64,000 bases of DNA from an uncultured Bacteroidia bacterium (GCA_902762655.1 CACWOZ010000011.1:1-64000), one strand, 5' to 3'. Numbered from the stretch's first letter, positions 1 to 9,153 are shown. Notes: a model not told the origin generated them from the sequence alone. A program made the numbers and translations.

Positions 1-1038
1 TAGGTCTCCCTTGCCATATCCGTTCACGGAAGGCATGCCCTTTCCGCGGAGGCGCTGCACGGTGCCGGACTGGGTGCCGGCATCGAGTTTGAGCTTATAC
101 GGGCCGTCCAGGCAGGGGATGGTAAGTTCACAGCCCAGGATAGCATCTGTCACAGAAATCACTCGGGTATAGAAAAGGTTCTCCCCTTCCCTCTTGAACT
201 GGGAATGGGCCTGCTCCTCCACGACGATAAGGAGGTCTCCGTTCACACCTCCGCGTGGTGCGGCATGGCCTTCGCCGCGTACGGTTATCTGCATGCCGTT
301 CTCAACTCCCGCCGGGATATGTACACGGATAGTTTCCTTCTTGCGTTCCAGGCCGGTGCCGTTGCATCGGCGGCATGGATTGGACACTATCTTACCCTCG
401 CCGTTGCACTGGGGACAGGTAGAATATGTAACAGTACGGCCGAAGAAAGAGTTCACGGTCTGGCCAACCTGACCGCGGCCCTTGCATGTAGGGCAGGTCC
501 TGATGTCGGATTCATTCTTTGTTCCGCGTCCGCCGCAGTCTGGGCAGGGACGGTTGCGTTCTATGGTCACTTCCTTGTCACATCCGTTCTGTATCTCTTC
601 CAATGTGAGTTTGACACGGGTGCGGATGTCGCGCCCGCGCATGGGACGCGCTCCCTGGCGTTGTGCTCCGCCTCCGAAGCCGAAACCCCCGAAATCGAAA
701 CCGCCTCCGCCGAAACTGAAACCACCGCCGAAGAGGTTCTCCAGGATATCGTTCAGATTGCCGAAGCCCTGGCTGAAGTCTGGCCCGGCCGCACCATCTA
801 CGCCGGCGAAACCGAACTGGTCATACTTGGCACGCTTCTGCGGGTCGGACAGCACTGAATAGGCCTCGGACGCTTCCTTGAACTTCTCCTCAGCCGTCTT
901 CTTCTCGGCATCGGTTCCGCTCACCCAGCGGTCCGGGTGCCACTTCAGGGCGGCCTTGCGGTAGGCCTGCTTTATATCATCGTCGCTGGCACTCTTCTGG
1001 ATGCCAAGCACTTCATAGTAATCTCTTTTCTCTGCCAT
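1..1038 (-). CDS. dnaJ: Chaperone protein DnaJ (C-terminus cut by window edge)
   Basis: Hsp40 co-chaperone that stimulates DnaK ATPase and delivers unfolded clients in the cytoplasm. The visible 346 residues run from ATG at 1038 off the left edge. They contain a J domain with the HPD triad at residues 34-36, a Gly/Phe-rich linker (about 85-125), and four CxxCxGxG zinc repeats (CPDCGGRG, CPTCKGRG, CPQCNGEG, CRRCNGTG). These are followed by the start of the C-terminal client-binding beta domains. It lies 3 nt downstream of grpE, so the two are surely co-transcribed. Its DnaK partner is encoded far away at 53-55 kb rather than in the same operon. The missing part is the last few dozen residues. 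Confidence 0.97.
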   Translation of the reverse strand, partial: MAEKRDYYEVLGIQKSASDDDIKQAYRKAALKWHPDRWVSGTDAEKKTAEEKFKEASEAYSVLSDPQKRAKYDQFGFAGVDGAAGPDFSQGFGNLNDILENLFGGGFSFGGGGFDFGGFGFGGGAQRQGARPMRGRDIRTRVKLTLEEIQNGCDKEVTIERNRPCPDCGGRGTKNESDIRTCPTCKGRGQVGQTVNSFFGRTVTYSTCPQCNGEGKIVSNPCRRCNGTGLERKKETIRVHIPAGVENGMQITVRGEGHAAPRGGVNGDLLIVVEEQAHSQFKREGENLFYTRVISVTDAILGCELTIPCLDGPYKLKLDAGTQSGTVQRLRGKGMPSVNGYGKGDL

Positions 1039-1041
1039 AGT

Positions 1042-1581
1042 TTATGCTCCTACGACCACCTTTGCATAGCGCAGGACCTTGCCGTTCAGGGTATAGCCTG
1101 TCTGCACCACGTCGATCACCATCCCCTTCTGCTCCGGGGCGGAAGCCGGGAACTGTGTGACCGCCTCGTGGAAGTCGACGTCGAACTTCGCACCCTTTGC
1201 TTCGATTACTGCAAGCCCTTTTGTCTTAAGGTAGTCCATCAATTTGTTATATATGAGCGCGGTGCCTTCCTTGGCAGCCTCGTCGGAAGATTTCGAGAGA
1301 AGTTCCATAGCCCTTTCGCAATCGTCCAGCACGGGAAGAAGGCCCTTGATGGTATCGGCTGATGCCGAACCCACCAGTGCAAGACGCTCCTCGGCGCTGC
1401 GGCGGCGGAAAGTCTCGAACTCTGCCATCAGACGCAGATAGTCGTCATGTTCCTTTTTCAACTTGCCTTCCAGATCCTCTATCTTTTTTTGAAGATCTTC
1501 TCCCTTTTTCTTTGACTGTTTTTCTGCCTTTGCAGTTTCTTCCACGGGCTTCTGCCCTTCTTTATTTGTTTTCTCTGACAT
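1042..1581 (-). CDS. grpE: Nucleotide exchange factor GrpE
   Basis: Releases ADP from DnaK during the Hsp70 cycle. The 179-residue product has a highly charged Lys/Glu-rich N-terminus, a long coiled coil (about 35-95), and the GrpE beta domain near the C-terminus (VIDVVQTGYTLNGKVLRYAKV), which contacts DnaK. A start at 1629 is also open. I prefer ATG at 1581 (MSEKTNKEG) because the extra 16 codons are encoded by a leader hairpin at 1595-1624, and the promoter box at 1627-1634 would place the transcription start inside them. First gene of a grpE-dnaJ unit. Confidence 0.96.
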   Translation of the reverse strand: MSEKTNKEGQKPVEETAKAEKQSKKKGEDLQKKIEDLEGKLKKEHDDYLRLMAEFETFRRRSAEERLALVGSASADTIKGLLPVLDDCERAMELLSKSSDEAAKEGTALIYNKLMDYLKTKGLAVIEAKGAKFDVDFHEAVTQFPASAPEQKGMVIDVVQTGYTLNGKVLRYAKVVVGA

Positions 1582-1594
1582 AATCGTACATTTA

Positions 1595-1624
1595 GCGGAG
1601 TCCCCCGCTCCCGGGGAACTCCGC
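1595..1624 (-). promoter_or_regulatory. Strong hairpin at the predicted 5' end of grpE mRNA
   Basis: Read on the minus strand, the 12-nt arms (1613-1624 and 1595-1606) pair with a single G-U wobble around the 6-nt loop GGGAGC. The hairpin ends 13 nt before the grpE start codon and begins about 2 nt from the -7 box at 1627-1634, so it would form the very 5' end of the transcript. Seen in sequence; a role in thermosensing or mRNA stability is only inference. Confidence 0.6.
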
Positions 1625-1626
1625 TG

Positions 1627-1634
1627 CAAAGATA
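1627..1634 (-). promoter_or_regulatory. -7 promoter box of grpE-dnaJ
   Basis: TATCTTTG on the minus strand matches the Bacteroidetes primary-sigma -7 consensus TAnnTTTG. It lies 45 nt upstream of the grpE ATG at 1581. Confidence 0.6.
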
Positions 1635-1672
1635 CACAAAAGTTCTGCCAAGTGCGACTGTCTGACAGAATG

Positions 1673-2959
1673 TCAGCGTTCCAGACGCTTTTCGATGTGA
1701 TTGCTTATGACTGCGCCACGGCGGATGATGCGGTCTTCCACATTACGGATAGCCGAGTCGATCTCGTCCTTGCGTTTTAGCACAAAATTCTCGACATATA
1801 CTGCGGCGCAGGCCAGCACGAAATACACGACACCCTGGATGCAGAGCGCACGCAGCAACGGCGCGACAATCTCGAGATTTGCGCCGGCCGTATTCAGATT
1901 GATAAAGGCCTGGCAGCCGAATGTGGATGGGAACAGATATGAAAAGTATTTCCAGAATGCCGGGAATGCCGAAGTCGGCCAACTGAACCCGGTAAGGAAG
2001 ACACATACAGGCGACATGAACAGGAAAAGGATGAAGGCCGATTCCCGGCGCGTAACCATAGTGCTCCAAGCCATGCAGAAGAATACGCAGACGGTAACGA
2101 ACAGGCTGAGCAGCACCATGATATCCCAGAAGTTACCCCTCTGCGGGAAGCTGAACATAGCAGGCACGATGGTAGTGACGTAGATCCCTATTATCATGAA
2201 TATCAGCCAGTAGACCGCTCCCCTGCCGATTACCACACGTCCCACTCCGTGCCCTTTCAACGAATCCGGAAGGGATGCGAAACTGCGGTTTTCCTCGCGC
2301 ATGGTTCCTACGCTCATGCTCATGCCGTAGAACATCACTTGCTGGATAATCAGCATGAGGATTGCTGAAATCAAGAAGATGCTGTAGGAGAATGCTCTGT
2401 TGTAGGGGTTGATATCCTCGTACAGGACGGTGTTCACTGCCTGGTCTGCCTGTGCATCGGTAAGGCCGTCGAATGCATAACGCTCTATCTTAATCTGGTT
2501 CACCTCGTGGAGCATCACGAAGTTGGAACCCATCAGCACATTCTTGTAATAGAGGAAACTGCTCATGTCGGCATAGATGCTGAATGTGGCCGTTTCCTTA
2601 TATGCCAGACGCTCGCCGAAGTCAGCCGGGAAATAAATGATTCCGTTGACTTTGCGCTGACGGAAGAGTTCCTTGGCTTCTTCCATCGACACGCATTCAA
2701 AAGCGATGTCCATCTCGCGCGTGGCGTCCATCTCGCGTATCATACGGCGGGTGTCGCTGCAGTCGGCATTGTCAACCACCGCGACCGGAGTCTCTTCCAG
2801 GATACCGTTCTTGTATACAAAATTATAAAGAATAGGGTAGAAAAAGCCTGCGGCAATCAAGATGATCATCACTCCTCCGTCGTGGAGAATGCTCCTCAAC
2901 TCGTTGTTGAAGATTCCCAGCGTATCGCGCAGCCATCTAATAAGATAAGAGTCTCTCAT
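1673..2959 (-). CDS. ABC-2 type transporter permease
   Basis: Inner-membrane permease of the ABC-2 family (YhhJ/YbhR type), 428 residues. There is one N-terminal membrane helix (about 29-50), then a large extracytoplasmic domain (about 55-190, starting with the TPVAVVDN strand typical of this family), then five or six hydrophobic helices (about 195-390) and a charged cytoplasmic tail. It is the last gene of the tolC-hlyD-permease-permease operon, starting 2 nt after the other permease. No ATP-binding subunit is encoded in the operon. The substrate is unknown; related systems export drugs or lipophilic compounds. Confidence 0.88.
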   Translation of the reverse strand: MRDSYLIRWLRDTLGIFNNELRSILHDGGVMIILIAAGFFYPILYNFVYKNGILEETPVAVVDNADCSDTRRMIREMDATREMDIAFECVSMEEAKELFRQRKVNGIIYFPADFGERLAYKETATFSIYADMSSFLYYKNVLMGSNFVMLHEVNQIKIERYAFDGLTDAQADQAVNTVLYEDINPYNRAFSYSIFLISAILMLIIQQVMFYGMSMSVGTMREENRSFASLPDSLKGHGVGRVVIGRGAVYWLIFMIIGIYVTTIVPAMFSFPQRGNFWDIMVLLSLFVTVCVFFCMAWSTMVTRRESAFILFLFMSPVCVFLTGFSWPTSAFPAFWKYFSYLFPSTFGCQAFINLNTAGANLEIVAPLLRALCIQGVVYFVLACAAVYVENFVLKRKDEIDSAIRNVEDRIIRRGAVISNHIEKRLER

Positions 2960-2961
2960 TG

Positions 2962-4131
2962 CTAGTTCCTCGCATAATCAAGTTTGTCGTATGCGCTGTG
3001 CAGTCTCCTGAGTACCAGGAAAGGCAGGAAGCAGAAAGCCAGCATGGACAGTACATACACATACCAGTCCCCGAAAGGATTGTCGAAAATACCCACGTGC
3101 ACGTATATTTCGTAATAATACCGCAGGGGATACATCATCGTAAGGCCCCTGAGGCCCAAGGGCATTGCCTCCACCGGCAGTGTAAAGCCTGTAAGGGACA
3201 GTCCCAGCACGCTGTACAGGGCACCGATACTAAGCGCAAATCGGCATACCGGCACGCAGCCAATGATGAGTATGGCCACCGCCTCACTTGCCAGTACAAG
3301 CAGGAAGCATGCGAGAAGCATCTCCCCGAGCCGTCCGGCCAGCGGAAAATCCATCCACTTGTAGAGGATTATCTCCAAAGTCCATCCGATTACGGTGAAC
3401 AGCAGGGTGTACAATGCGACCTTGCCGGATATTGCAGCGTATATGTCGCCTCCCGTCACCTGCATCAGATGCCTGCCCGTTCCGTATTTAAGTTCTGTGC
3501 CAAGCGAGTATATAAGGACAATGACAATCACCATCTGCAGCATGGCCGGAATCATCATGTTTGCAAGATAGGCGCCGTAGTTCATGGTAGGATTGCCAAT
3601 CTGGTGCACATCCACGTCCACCGGGCGCAGGAGCCCCATTATTTCGCTCTCGTCCACACCTTTCATGCGCAGGACCTCACGCTGCACGGCACCGGAGGTC
3701 AGATTGACCATGGTAAGGATGTCCTTCCATGCAAGCGATCCTCCGAGGAAGTACAGGCCATTGATGTAGAAACTGAAATGCGGCTGCCTCTGGGCCTGGA
3801 TGTCGCGGTTGAACCCCTCCGGGATCAAGCAGACCGAGGTCACCTTGCCTCCCTGCAGGCCGGCACGTGCAGATGAGAAATCATCGTAGTATACGACCTT
3901 ACCCAATTGGGTAGCATCGAGTTGCTGGCAAAAGTTGCGCGACGTAGAACTGCGGTCCAGGTCCACCACTGCGATAGGAACGTCGGAAGGCACACCGTCT
4001 TTCAGGAAACTAAGGTAGAAGATGGTGCAGAACGCCATTACTGCCACCGTTCCAAGCAGATATATGGGTCTGCGGACCCAGATCCGGAGTTCGCGGCGGA
4101 CTACTATGAATATTTTCTGCCAGAATGTCAT
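2962..4131 (-). CDS. ABC-2 type transporter permease
   Basis: Second ABC-2 permease of the operon, 389 residues, with the same architecture as its neighbour. A first helix (about 22-42) is followed by an extracytoplasmic domain with the DVPIAVVDLDRSSTSR signature, then a five- to six-helix membrane domain from about residue 190. It probably pairs with the 1673-2959 product as a heterodimer. It follows the hlyD gene after 1 nt. It differs enough from its neighbour that the duplication must be old. Confidence 0.88.
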   Translation of the reverse strand: MTFWQKIFIVVRRELRIWVRRPIYLLGTVAVMAFCTIFYLSFLKDGVPSDVPIAVVDLDRSSTSRNFCQQLDATQLGKVVYYDDFSSARAGLQGGKVTSVCLIPEGFNRDIQAQRQPHFSFYINGLYFLGGSLAWKDILTMVNLTSGAVQREVLRMKGVDESEIMGLLRPVDVDVHQIGNPTMNYGAYLANMMIPAMLQMVIVIVLIYSLGTELKYGTGRHLMQVTGGDIYAAISGKVALYTLLFTVIGWTLEIILYKWMDFPLAGRLGEMLLACFLLVLASEAVAILIIGCVPVCRFALSIGALYSVLGLSLTGFTLPVEAMPLGLRGLTMMYPLRYYYEIYVHVGIFDNPFGDWYVYVLSMLAFCFLPFLVLRRLHSAYDKLDYARN

Positions 4132-4132
4132 T

Positions 4133-5119
4133 TTACTTCTCCACTATCGCCGTCATGCCCGGACGTAGTCCCTTAAGAGTCTCTGCGGGCACAGCACGCA
4201 CCTCGAATGTCTTTGCGTCGTACAAGTCGGTTTCCTTGGTCGCTTTCCATGTGGCGTAACTCTCGCGCACTGCCATGTAATTCACAGTTGCCTTGAGCAA
4301 CGCGCCGTCCAGAGCAGGTATGCTGACCGTCAGTTCGTCACCAACGTTCATGCCGTGGAGCTGGTCTTCGCGGATGTTGAAGGTGAACCAGATGTCGGAA
4401 AGGTCGGTTACCGTCATAACCGGACTACCCTGCCCTACCAGTTCTCCCTGCTTGGGATAGACGTTCGAGATTACTCCGTCAGCAGGCGAAACGAGATAGA
4501 GTTCCTTAAGATAGGAATCGACTTCCTGGATAGCGCCTTCTGCCTGGTGCACAAGGGCTTCCGCCGCAGTCTTATCCTCTTCACGGGCACCTTTCAATGC
4601 CATGTCGTACTGACTCTTCGCAGCCTTGGCCTGAGCGACTGCCGCATCGTACTTCGCCTTGGTTTCGTCATACTTCTGGGCTGCGACAACCTTCTGTTCA
4701 TAAAGGCTTTTCACACGCTCGAAACTCTTCTTCATTATATCCTCCTGCACCTGGGCCTGCTGCCAGAGTTCGTATGCTCCGGCTATCTGCTCTTTCCGGG
4801 CACCGTTCTGGGCCTTGGTGCTCTGCGCCTTGGCGGCTGAACGGGCGGCCTGCGCCTGGGCGAGTTTCGCCCTCACTTGCGGAGAGTCGATGAATGCGAC
4901 CGTATCTCCCTTGCGCACTTCCTGACCTTCCCTGTAGTAGAGTTCTGTCACATGTCCCGGCACCATGCAGGAAATCCTGTATTCGACAGCCTCGGTCTCG
5001 CCCTGGATTACGTGCGGGCGGGGTTTGCTGACAAGGTAACCGACCAGAGCGATAATCAGCACAATCGCTACCAGCGATGCGATACCTATTATAAGGTTGT
5101 AGTTTTTCTTCTTTTCCAT
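4133..5119 (-). CDS. HlyD-family periplasmic adaptor (membrane fusion protein)
   Basis: Links the inner-membrane permeases to the TolC-like channel. The 328 residues hold a single N-terminal membrane anchor (about 8-29), the first biotinyl-lipoyl half-motif (EGQEVRKGDTVAFIDSP), and a long alanine/lysine-rich coiled-coil hairpin (about 80-190). The second lipoyl half (VSPADGVISNVYPKQGELV) and a beta-barrel domain (DIWFTFNIREDQL) follow. The layout resembles EmrA/YbhG. It sits between tolC and the permeases, 6 nt after the tolC stop. Drug export is plausible but not shown. Confidence 0.9.
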   Translation of the reverse strand: MEKKKNYNLIIGIASLVAIVLIIALVGYLVSKPRPHVIQGETEAVEYRISCMVPGHVTELYYREGQEVRKGDTVAFIDSPQVRAKLAQAQAARSAAKAQSTKAQNGARKEQIAGAYELWQQAQVQEDIMKKSFERVKSLYEQKVVAAQKYDETKAKYDAAVAQAKAAKSQYDMALKGAREEDKTAAEALVHQAEGAIQEVDSYLKELYLVSPADGVISNVYPKQGELVGQGSPVMTVTDLSDIWFTFNIREDQLHGMNVGDELTVSIPALDGALLKATVNYMAVRESYATWKATKETDLYDAKTFEVRAVPAETLKGLRPGMTAIVEK

Positions 5120-5125
5120 ATCTGT

Positions 5126-6700
5126 TTATTCTTTATTGTCTGCCAATTCTATATCCGATTTGTAATTGCCCAGGGCCGCCTTGAGCCTGGAGTTATTGAG
5201 CTGAAGTTCGATGCCTGCGTCTATGCACTCGCTGTGGGCTTTGAGCCAGGCTGTCTGGGCGCCGAGCGCGGTGTTCACGTCCACCACTCCGGCTTCCTGA
5301 CCGATGGTCGCTATGCGCAGGTTCTCATCTGCACTGGCAAGGTCGCTGTTCGCCATTTCCAGCCGTTGCATGGCTTCCTTGCGCTGCTGCCTCAACTGCG
5401 TCACCTGCATTTCTATCAGTTCGCATGCATCATCGTACTTGTTCTGGTATATCCGCTCCTCGGCCTTCGCCTTCCGGGTTTTCTGAAGGGCCTCGGTGCC
5501 GTGGAAGAGAGGCACACTTACCATCACACCCGCCGCCCAGTGCTGGCCGAACTCGTTCTGGAAACCGTGATTCATATTGGGGTTCATCACCAGGTAATTG
5601 CCTGTCAGGGCGACCGTAGGGAGCATGTCTGCCCGGGCGACATTGGTCTTTTCGTGGTAGATCTTGCGAGCGAGATCCAAACGTTTGGTTTCAGACCTTG
5701 CCGCCACAATTTCTTCCATGTTCTTGTCTGGCTCATCCTCGGGTATGGGGACCATCTCGAGCCCCTCGTCCACAAGCCTGATATCCGTATCGAGAGGAAG
5801 ACCTATCTGCTTGCATAGCAGCATCTTGGCAAGTACCAGGCCGTTGGTTGCCTTGGTGAGTGTCATGTCTGCCTCGTTGCACTTTACCTTTACAGTAAGA
5901 GCGTCCGCCTCCGTGGCTACGCCCTCCTTCACGGAAATCTCCACATTGTTTTTCATCTTGTGGAGAAGATCCGAATAACTCTCGGCCAGTTTCTTCTTGT
6001 TTGCCACGGATACTACCTGCCAGTATGCCTGGTCGACGTCGATAAGGATCGCATCATAGTCGCCGTCATATTCATAGCGGGCAAGTTCCTCGGCATACTT
6101 CGCCATCTTGTTGGAAGCGATTATCTTGCCGCCGACGAAGAGGGGCTGCTGCACGCTGATTGCGCCGAGATATATGTCGGAAATGTCGGGATGGATGGTT
6201 TCATCTATCGCCTGGTCCACCCTCTGCCCTACACCCGCTATCGCAGAATTGGTCTCAACAGCCGTAAGGGTGTTCACCAGATCCGCAATCTTTGGATCGG
6301 ATGCAATGGCTGCAGCAATCACAGGATTGGAGCTGACAAGCTGCGTAAGAGCATCTATCCTTTCGTTATAAGCACTTTGGAGATTTGCCGCTTCCTGACC
6401 GAACTGCGGGATATTGCTTTCATCAACCAGCGAGAAATCCCCCCATGTATGCTGATAAGTGCCGATGGCACTGATTTTCGGGAAATAATTAGCGGCAGCT
6501 ATCTTGCGGTCGTAACCTGCCATTTCGAGTTTGGCACGCTGCTGGTCTAGTTTTTTGTTACTGCTTATCGCCATCTGGCGGCAGTCGTCCAGGCTAAGGG
6601 CGCTGGGCAATGCCTCCGTTTCCTGCCCCTGTGCGGGGAACCCTGCTAATGCCAGCACTATGCCGGCAACACGGATCATTCTTTTCATTTCATTTTTCAT
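5126..6700 (-). CDS. TolC-family outer-membrane efflux protein
   Basis: Trimeric outer-membrane channel component. From ATG 6700 the product is 524 residues with a signal peptide (IVLALAGFPAQGQ cleavage region). Two OEP repeats follow, each rich in long alpha-helical, Gln/Ala/Lys coiled-coil segments, with the typical short strand ISVQQPLFVGGKI in the first repeat and VMVSVPLFHG in the second. Upstream in-frame ATG 6727 or downstream ATG 6688 are also possible; 6700 gives a conventional signal peptide. First gene of the efflux operon, divergent from an AraC-family regulator, which is the obvious candidate for local control. Confidence 0.9.
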   Translation of the reverse strand: MKNEMKRMIRVAGIVLALAGFPAQGQETEALPSALSLDDCRQMAISSNKKLDQQRAKLEMAGYDRKIAAANYFPKISAIGTYQHTWGDFSLVDESNIPQFGQEAANLQSAYNERIDALTQLVSSNPVIAAAIASDPKIADLVNTLTAVETNSAIAGVGQRVDQAIDETIHPDISDIYLGAISVQQPLFVGGKIIASNKMAKYAEELARYEYDGDYDAILIDVDQAYWQVVSVANKKKLAESYSDLLHKMKNNVEISVKEGVATEADALTVKVKCNEADMTLTKATNGLVLAKMLLCKQIGLPLDTDIRLVDEGLEMVPIPEDEPDKNMEEIVAARSETKRLDLARKIYHEKTNVARADMLPTVALTGNYLVMNPNMNHGFQNEFGQHWAAGVMVSVPLFHGTEALQKTRKAKAEERIYQNKYDDACELIEMQVTQLRQQRKEAMQRLEMANSDLASADENLRIATIGQEAGVVDVNTALGAQTAWLKAHSECIDAGIELQLNNSRLKAALGNYKSDIELADNKE

Positions 6701-6812
6701 TTGCGCCTGTCTGCTCTGCAAAATCACTGCCTTAATTGTTCCAAAAAGAAATCAAAAGGCGGCGCATTGTTTCGGAAAGGTCGAATTTATCTACTATTTT
6801 ACATTTTTATAT

Positions 6813-6820
6813 TAGATTTG
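6813..6820 (+). promoter_or_regulatory. -7 promoter box of the AraC-family gene
   Basis: TAGATTTG fits TAnnTTTG and lies 22 nt before the start codon at 6843, in the AT-rich divergent intergenic region shared with the efflux operon. Confidence 0.5.
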
Positions 6821-6842
6821 TAGAATTGAATTCAATCAACAC

Positions 6843-7757
6843 ATGGACAATCACCCTCACGAAATCAGTCTGAACGACCTGCAGAAATTATTCCCCGGCA
6901 CAGTTACTGACACCTTGTCTGACGATTTTTTCATCGCAGAGATCCACCAGCATGAGGTTCTCGATATTCTCAAGTACCCTTGTCGGTTGGATGGATACAT
7001 GGCCGTATTCTGCCTGGAAGGAGAACTCAAGGCAGAGATCGATCTGAAAACATACGATATCCACGAAAACTCTGTCATCATCAATCTTCCGGGAAACATC
7101 AGCAGGATCTACAGCATTGAAGACGACCAGCTCGACCGTCTGCACTTTGTCGTCGTTGCCGTTTCCAGCGACTTCCTGTCCAGTTCGCGCATGGACTATG
7201 TCCGCATGTTCAACGAAAGCATAGCCGTGCTGGATAATCCATGCTTCGAGATGAACGGAGATGAGCGCGCGATTTTTTCCCGTTACTTCGAACTGGTAGA
7301 TGCCCTTGTCAGGAATTCTCCAAAAGGTCTGAAGCAGGTACTTCGCAACATAGTATCCTCGTGTCTCTACTATGCCGGCAGCATCTGGCAGGAAAAACTC
7401 CTTACAGCAGAGCGACCGAAATCCAATGGAGAACAGACCATGCGCGCGAAACTGGTGTTGGAGCAGTTCCTCAAACTGGTTGCGGAATATCACGACAGGG
7501 AAAGGGCGATGGGCTTCTATGCCGATAAACTCTGCCTCACTCCCAAGTACCTTTCGAAGATAATCAAGAATGCCAGCGGTAAATCCGGTCCGGAGTGGAT
7601 AGATTCATTCGTGATACTCGAGGCCAAGAATATGCTGAAGTACTCCGTCATGCCCATCAAGGAGATAGTCTACAAACTCCATTTCCCGAACGCATCGGTT
7701 TTCTATAAATTTTTTAAGTCGCATACCGGTTTGACACCGAGTGAATATCGGGGATAA
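6843..7757 (+). CDS. AraC-family transcriptional regulator
   Basis: Predicted cytoplasmic regulator, 304 residues. The N-terminal part (about 1-170) resembles a cupin-type ligand-sensing domain. The C-terminal part (about 205-304) is a double helix-turn-helix with the classic second-helix ending ASVFYKFFKSHTGLTPSEYRG. It is transcribed away from the tolC-hlyD-permease operon across 142 nt, so it probably controls that operon, its own promoter, or both. The MATE and PatB genes follow on the same strand but have their own promoter box. The ligand is unknown. Confidence 0.9.
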   Translation: MDNHPHEISLNDLQKLFPGTVTDTLSDDFFIAEIHQHEVLDILKYPCRLDGYMAVFCLEGELKAEIDLKTYDIHENSVIINLPGNISRIYSIEDDQLDRLHFVVVAVSSDFLSSSRMDYVRMFNESIAVLDNPCFEMNGDERAIFSRYFELVDALVRNSPKGLKQVLRNIVSSCLYYAGSIWQEKLLTAERPKSNGEQTMRAKLVLEQFLKLVAEYHDRERAMGFYADKLCLTPKYLSKIIKNASGKSGPEWIDSFVILEAKNMLKYSVMPIKEIVYKLHFPNASVFYKFFKSHTGLTPSEYRG

Positions 7758-7761
7758 TTCT

Positions 7762-7769
7762 TAAATTTG
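7762..7769 (+). promoter_or_regulatory. -7 promoter box of the MATE gene, 6 nt from the start codon
   Basis: TAAATTTG lies immediately after the AraC-family stop codon and only 6 nt before ATG 7776, implying a leaderless or near-leaderless transcript. Confidence 0.5.
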
Positions 7770-7775
7770 CGGCCT

Positions 7776-9152
7776 ATGTCCGCATCGAACAAAGATTTAT
7801 TGCTGGAGAAGTTGCGCGGGGGCGAGCCCCTGCTCCGCCGTGAGCAGTTGAAACTGGCATGGTTGCTGGGCCTTCCAGCCATGCTTGCCCAACTCGGCAC
7901 CATCATCATGGAATATATAGATGCAGGCATGGTGGGGCGCCTTGGTTCCGAACAGGCAGCCTCTATCGGCCTGGTGGCCACCAGCACATGGATATTCGGC
8001 GGATTCTGCTTTGCGAACTCATCCGGTTTCTCGGTGCAGGTCTCCCAACTCATAGGTTCGCGCAACTACGCAAAGGCCCGCGAGGTAATGCGGAAGGGTT
8101 TTATCAGTGTATTGGGCTTCAGCCTCATCCTGGCTTTCATCGGGCTGGTTATCAGCCCCTTCCTGCCCTACTGGCTGGGTGGCGATGCCTCCATCTGCCC
8201 GGACGCCAGCGCATATTTCGCCATTTTCTGCGCCTTCCTGCCGGTGATGCAGATAGCAGTAACCTCATGCTCCATGCTACAGGCCAGCGGTAATATGAAG
8301 GTCCCCAGCATCGTGGAAGTATCCGCTTGCGTTCTGGACGTCGGTCTCAATTACCTGTTCATCTATGTTTTGGGCATGGGCGTAAAGGGGGCCGCGCTCG
8401 GCACCGGCCTTGCCACAATGATCACCCACGCATTTGCACTCTGGTATCTTTTTATAGTCTGCCCTGAACTTAACATCCTGCAGGACAGCAGCTCCTGGAT
8501 TCCGGACAAGGCATCGCTCAAGGCGGCTTTCGGCATCAGCGGCCCCATGTGGCTGCAGAACCTCATTACCAGAGGTGCCTACGTAATGAGCACTGTAATT
8601 GTTGCTCCGCTGGGTACCATCGCGATTGCTGCCAACTCCTTTGCCATCACGGCGGAGAGTTTCTGCTATATGCCCGGCTATGGGCTCAGCGACGCTGCCA
8701 CATCCCTCGTGGGGCAGAGCATCGGGGCCAAGCGCAAGGACCTGGCACGCCAGTTCGCCTACATTACGACAGGCCTGGCCGCTGCCCTGATGACAGGTGC
8801 GGGTATTCTGATGTTTATCCTTGCCCCGCAGATGATGGGACTGCTTACAAACGACCCCGAGGTTATCGCGCTGGGCGTCAAGGTGCTCCGCATCGAAGCC
8901 TTCGCCGAAACGCTGTATGCGGTGTCGATAATAGGTTACGGGTCCTGCGTAGGCGCAGGTGACACCATGGTTCCGATGATCCTGAACTTCGCAAGCATGT
9001 GGGTGGTGCGCATTGGGCTCGCCATGATACTTACCCCAAAAATCGGCCTTACAGGCTACTGGATTGCGATGTGTATAGAGCTTAACGTGCGCGGCATCAT
9101 TTTCTTCCTGCGCATCAGGGGCAAACGGTGGATGAAAAAAGAATTTGCTTGA
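7776..9152 (+). CDS. MATE-family multidrug/metabolite efflux transporter
   Basis: Twelve-helix inner-membrane antiporter of the MATE superfamily, 458 residues. It shows the family's repeated two-bundle layout: GLPAMLAQLGTIIMEYIDAGMVGRLG in the first helix pair is mirrored by the segment around residues 250-300 (GPMWLQNLITRGAYVM). The GAGDTMVPM motif lies near residue 395. ATG 7776 (MSASNKDLL) is chosen over a TTG at 7767 because that TTG overlaps the -7 box. The patB-like gene begins 1 nt after its stop, so the two form an operon. The exported substrate is unknown. Confidence 0.93.
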   Translation: MSASNKDLLLEKLRGGEPLLRREQLKLAWLLGLPAMLAQLGTIIMEYIDAGMVGRLGSEQAASIGLVATSTWIFGGFCFANSSGFSVQVSQLIGSRNYAKAREVMRKGFISVLGFSLILAFIGLVISPFLPYWLGGDASICPDASAYFAIFCAFLPVMQIAVTSCSMLQASGNMKVPSIVEVSACVLDVGLNYLFIYVLGMGVKGAALGTGLATMITHAFALWYLFIVCPELNILQDSSSWIPDKASLKAAFGISGPMWLQNLITRGAYVMSTVIVAPLGTIAIAANSFAITAESFCYMPGYGLSDAATSLVGQSIGAKRKDLARQFAYITTGLAAALMTGAGILMFILAPQMMGLLTNDPEVIALGVKVLRIEAFAETLYAVSIIGYGSCVGAGDTMVPMILNFASMWVVRIGLAMILTPKIGLTGYWIAMCIELNVRGIIFFLRIRGKRWMKKEFA

Positions 9153-9153
9153 C

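Noticed and set aside
1662-1676. Small CTGACA-GAA-TGTCAG dyad at the end of the ABC permease gene
   Set aside because: A short stem overlapping the stop codon, with no T-run or repeat elsewhere in the window; could be chance.
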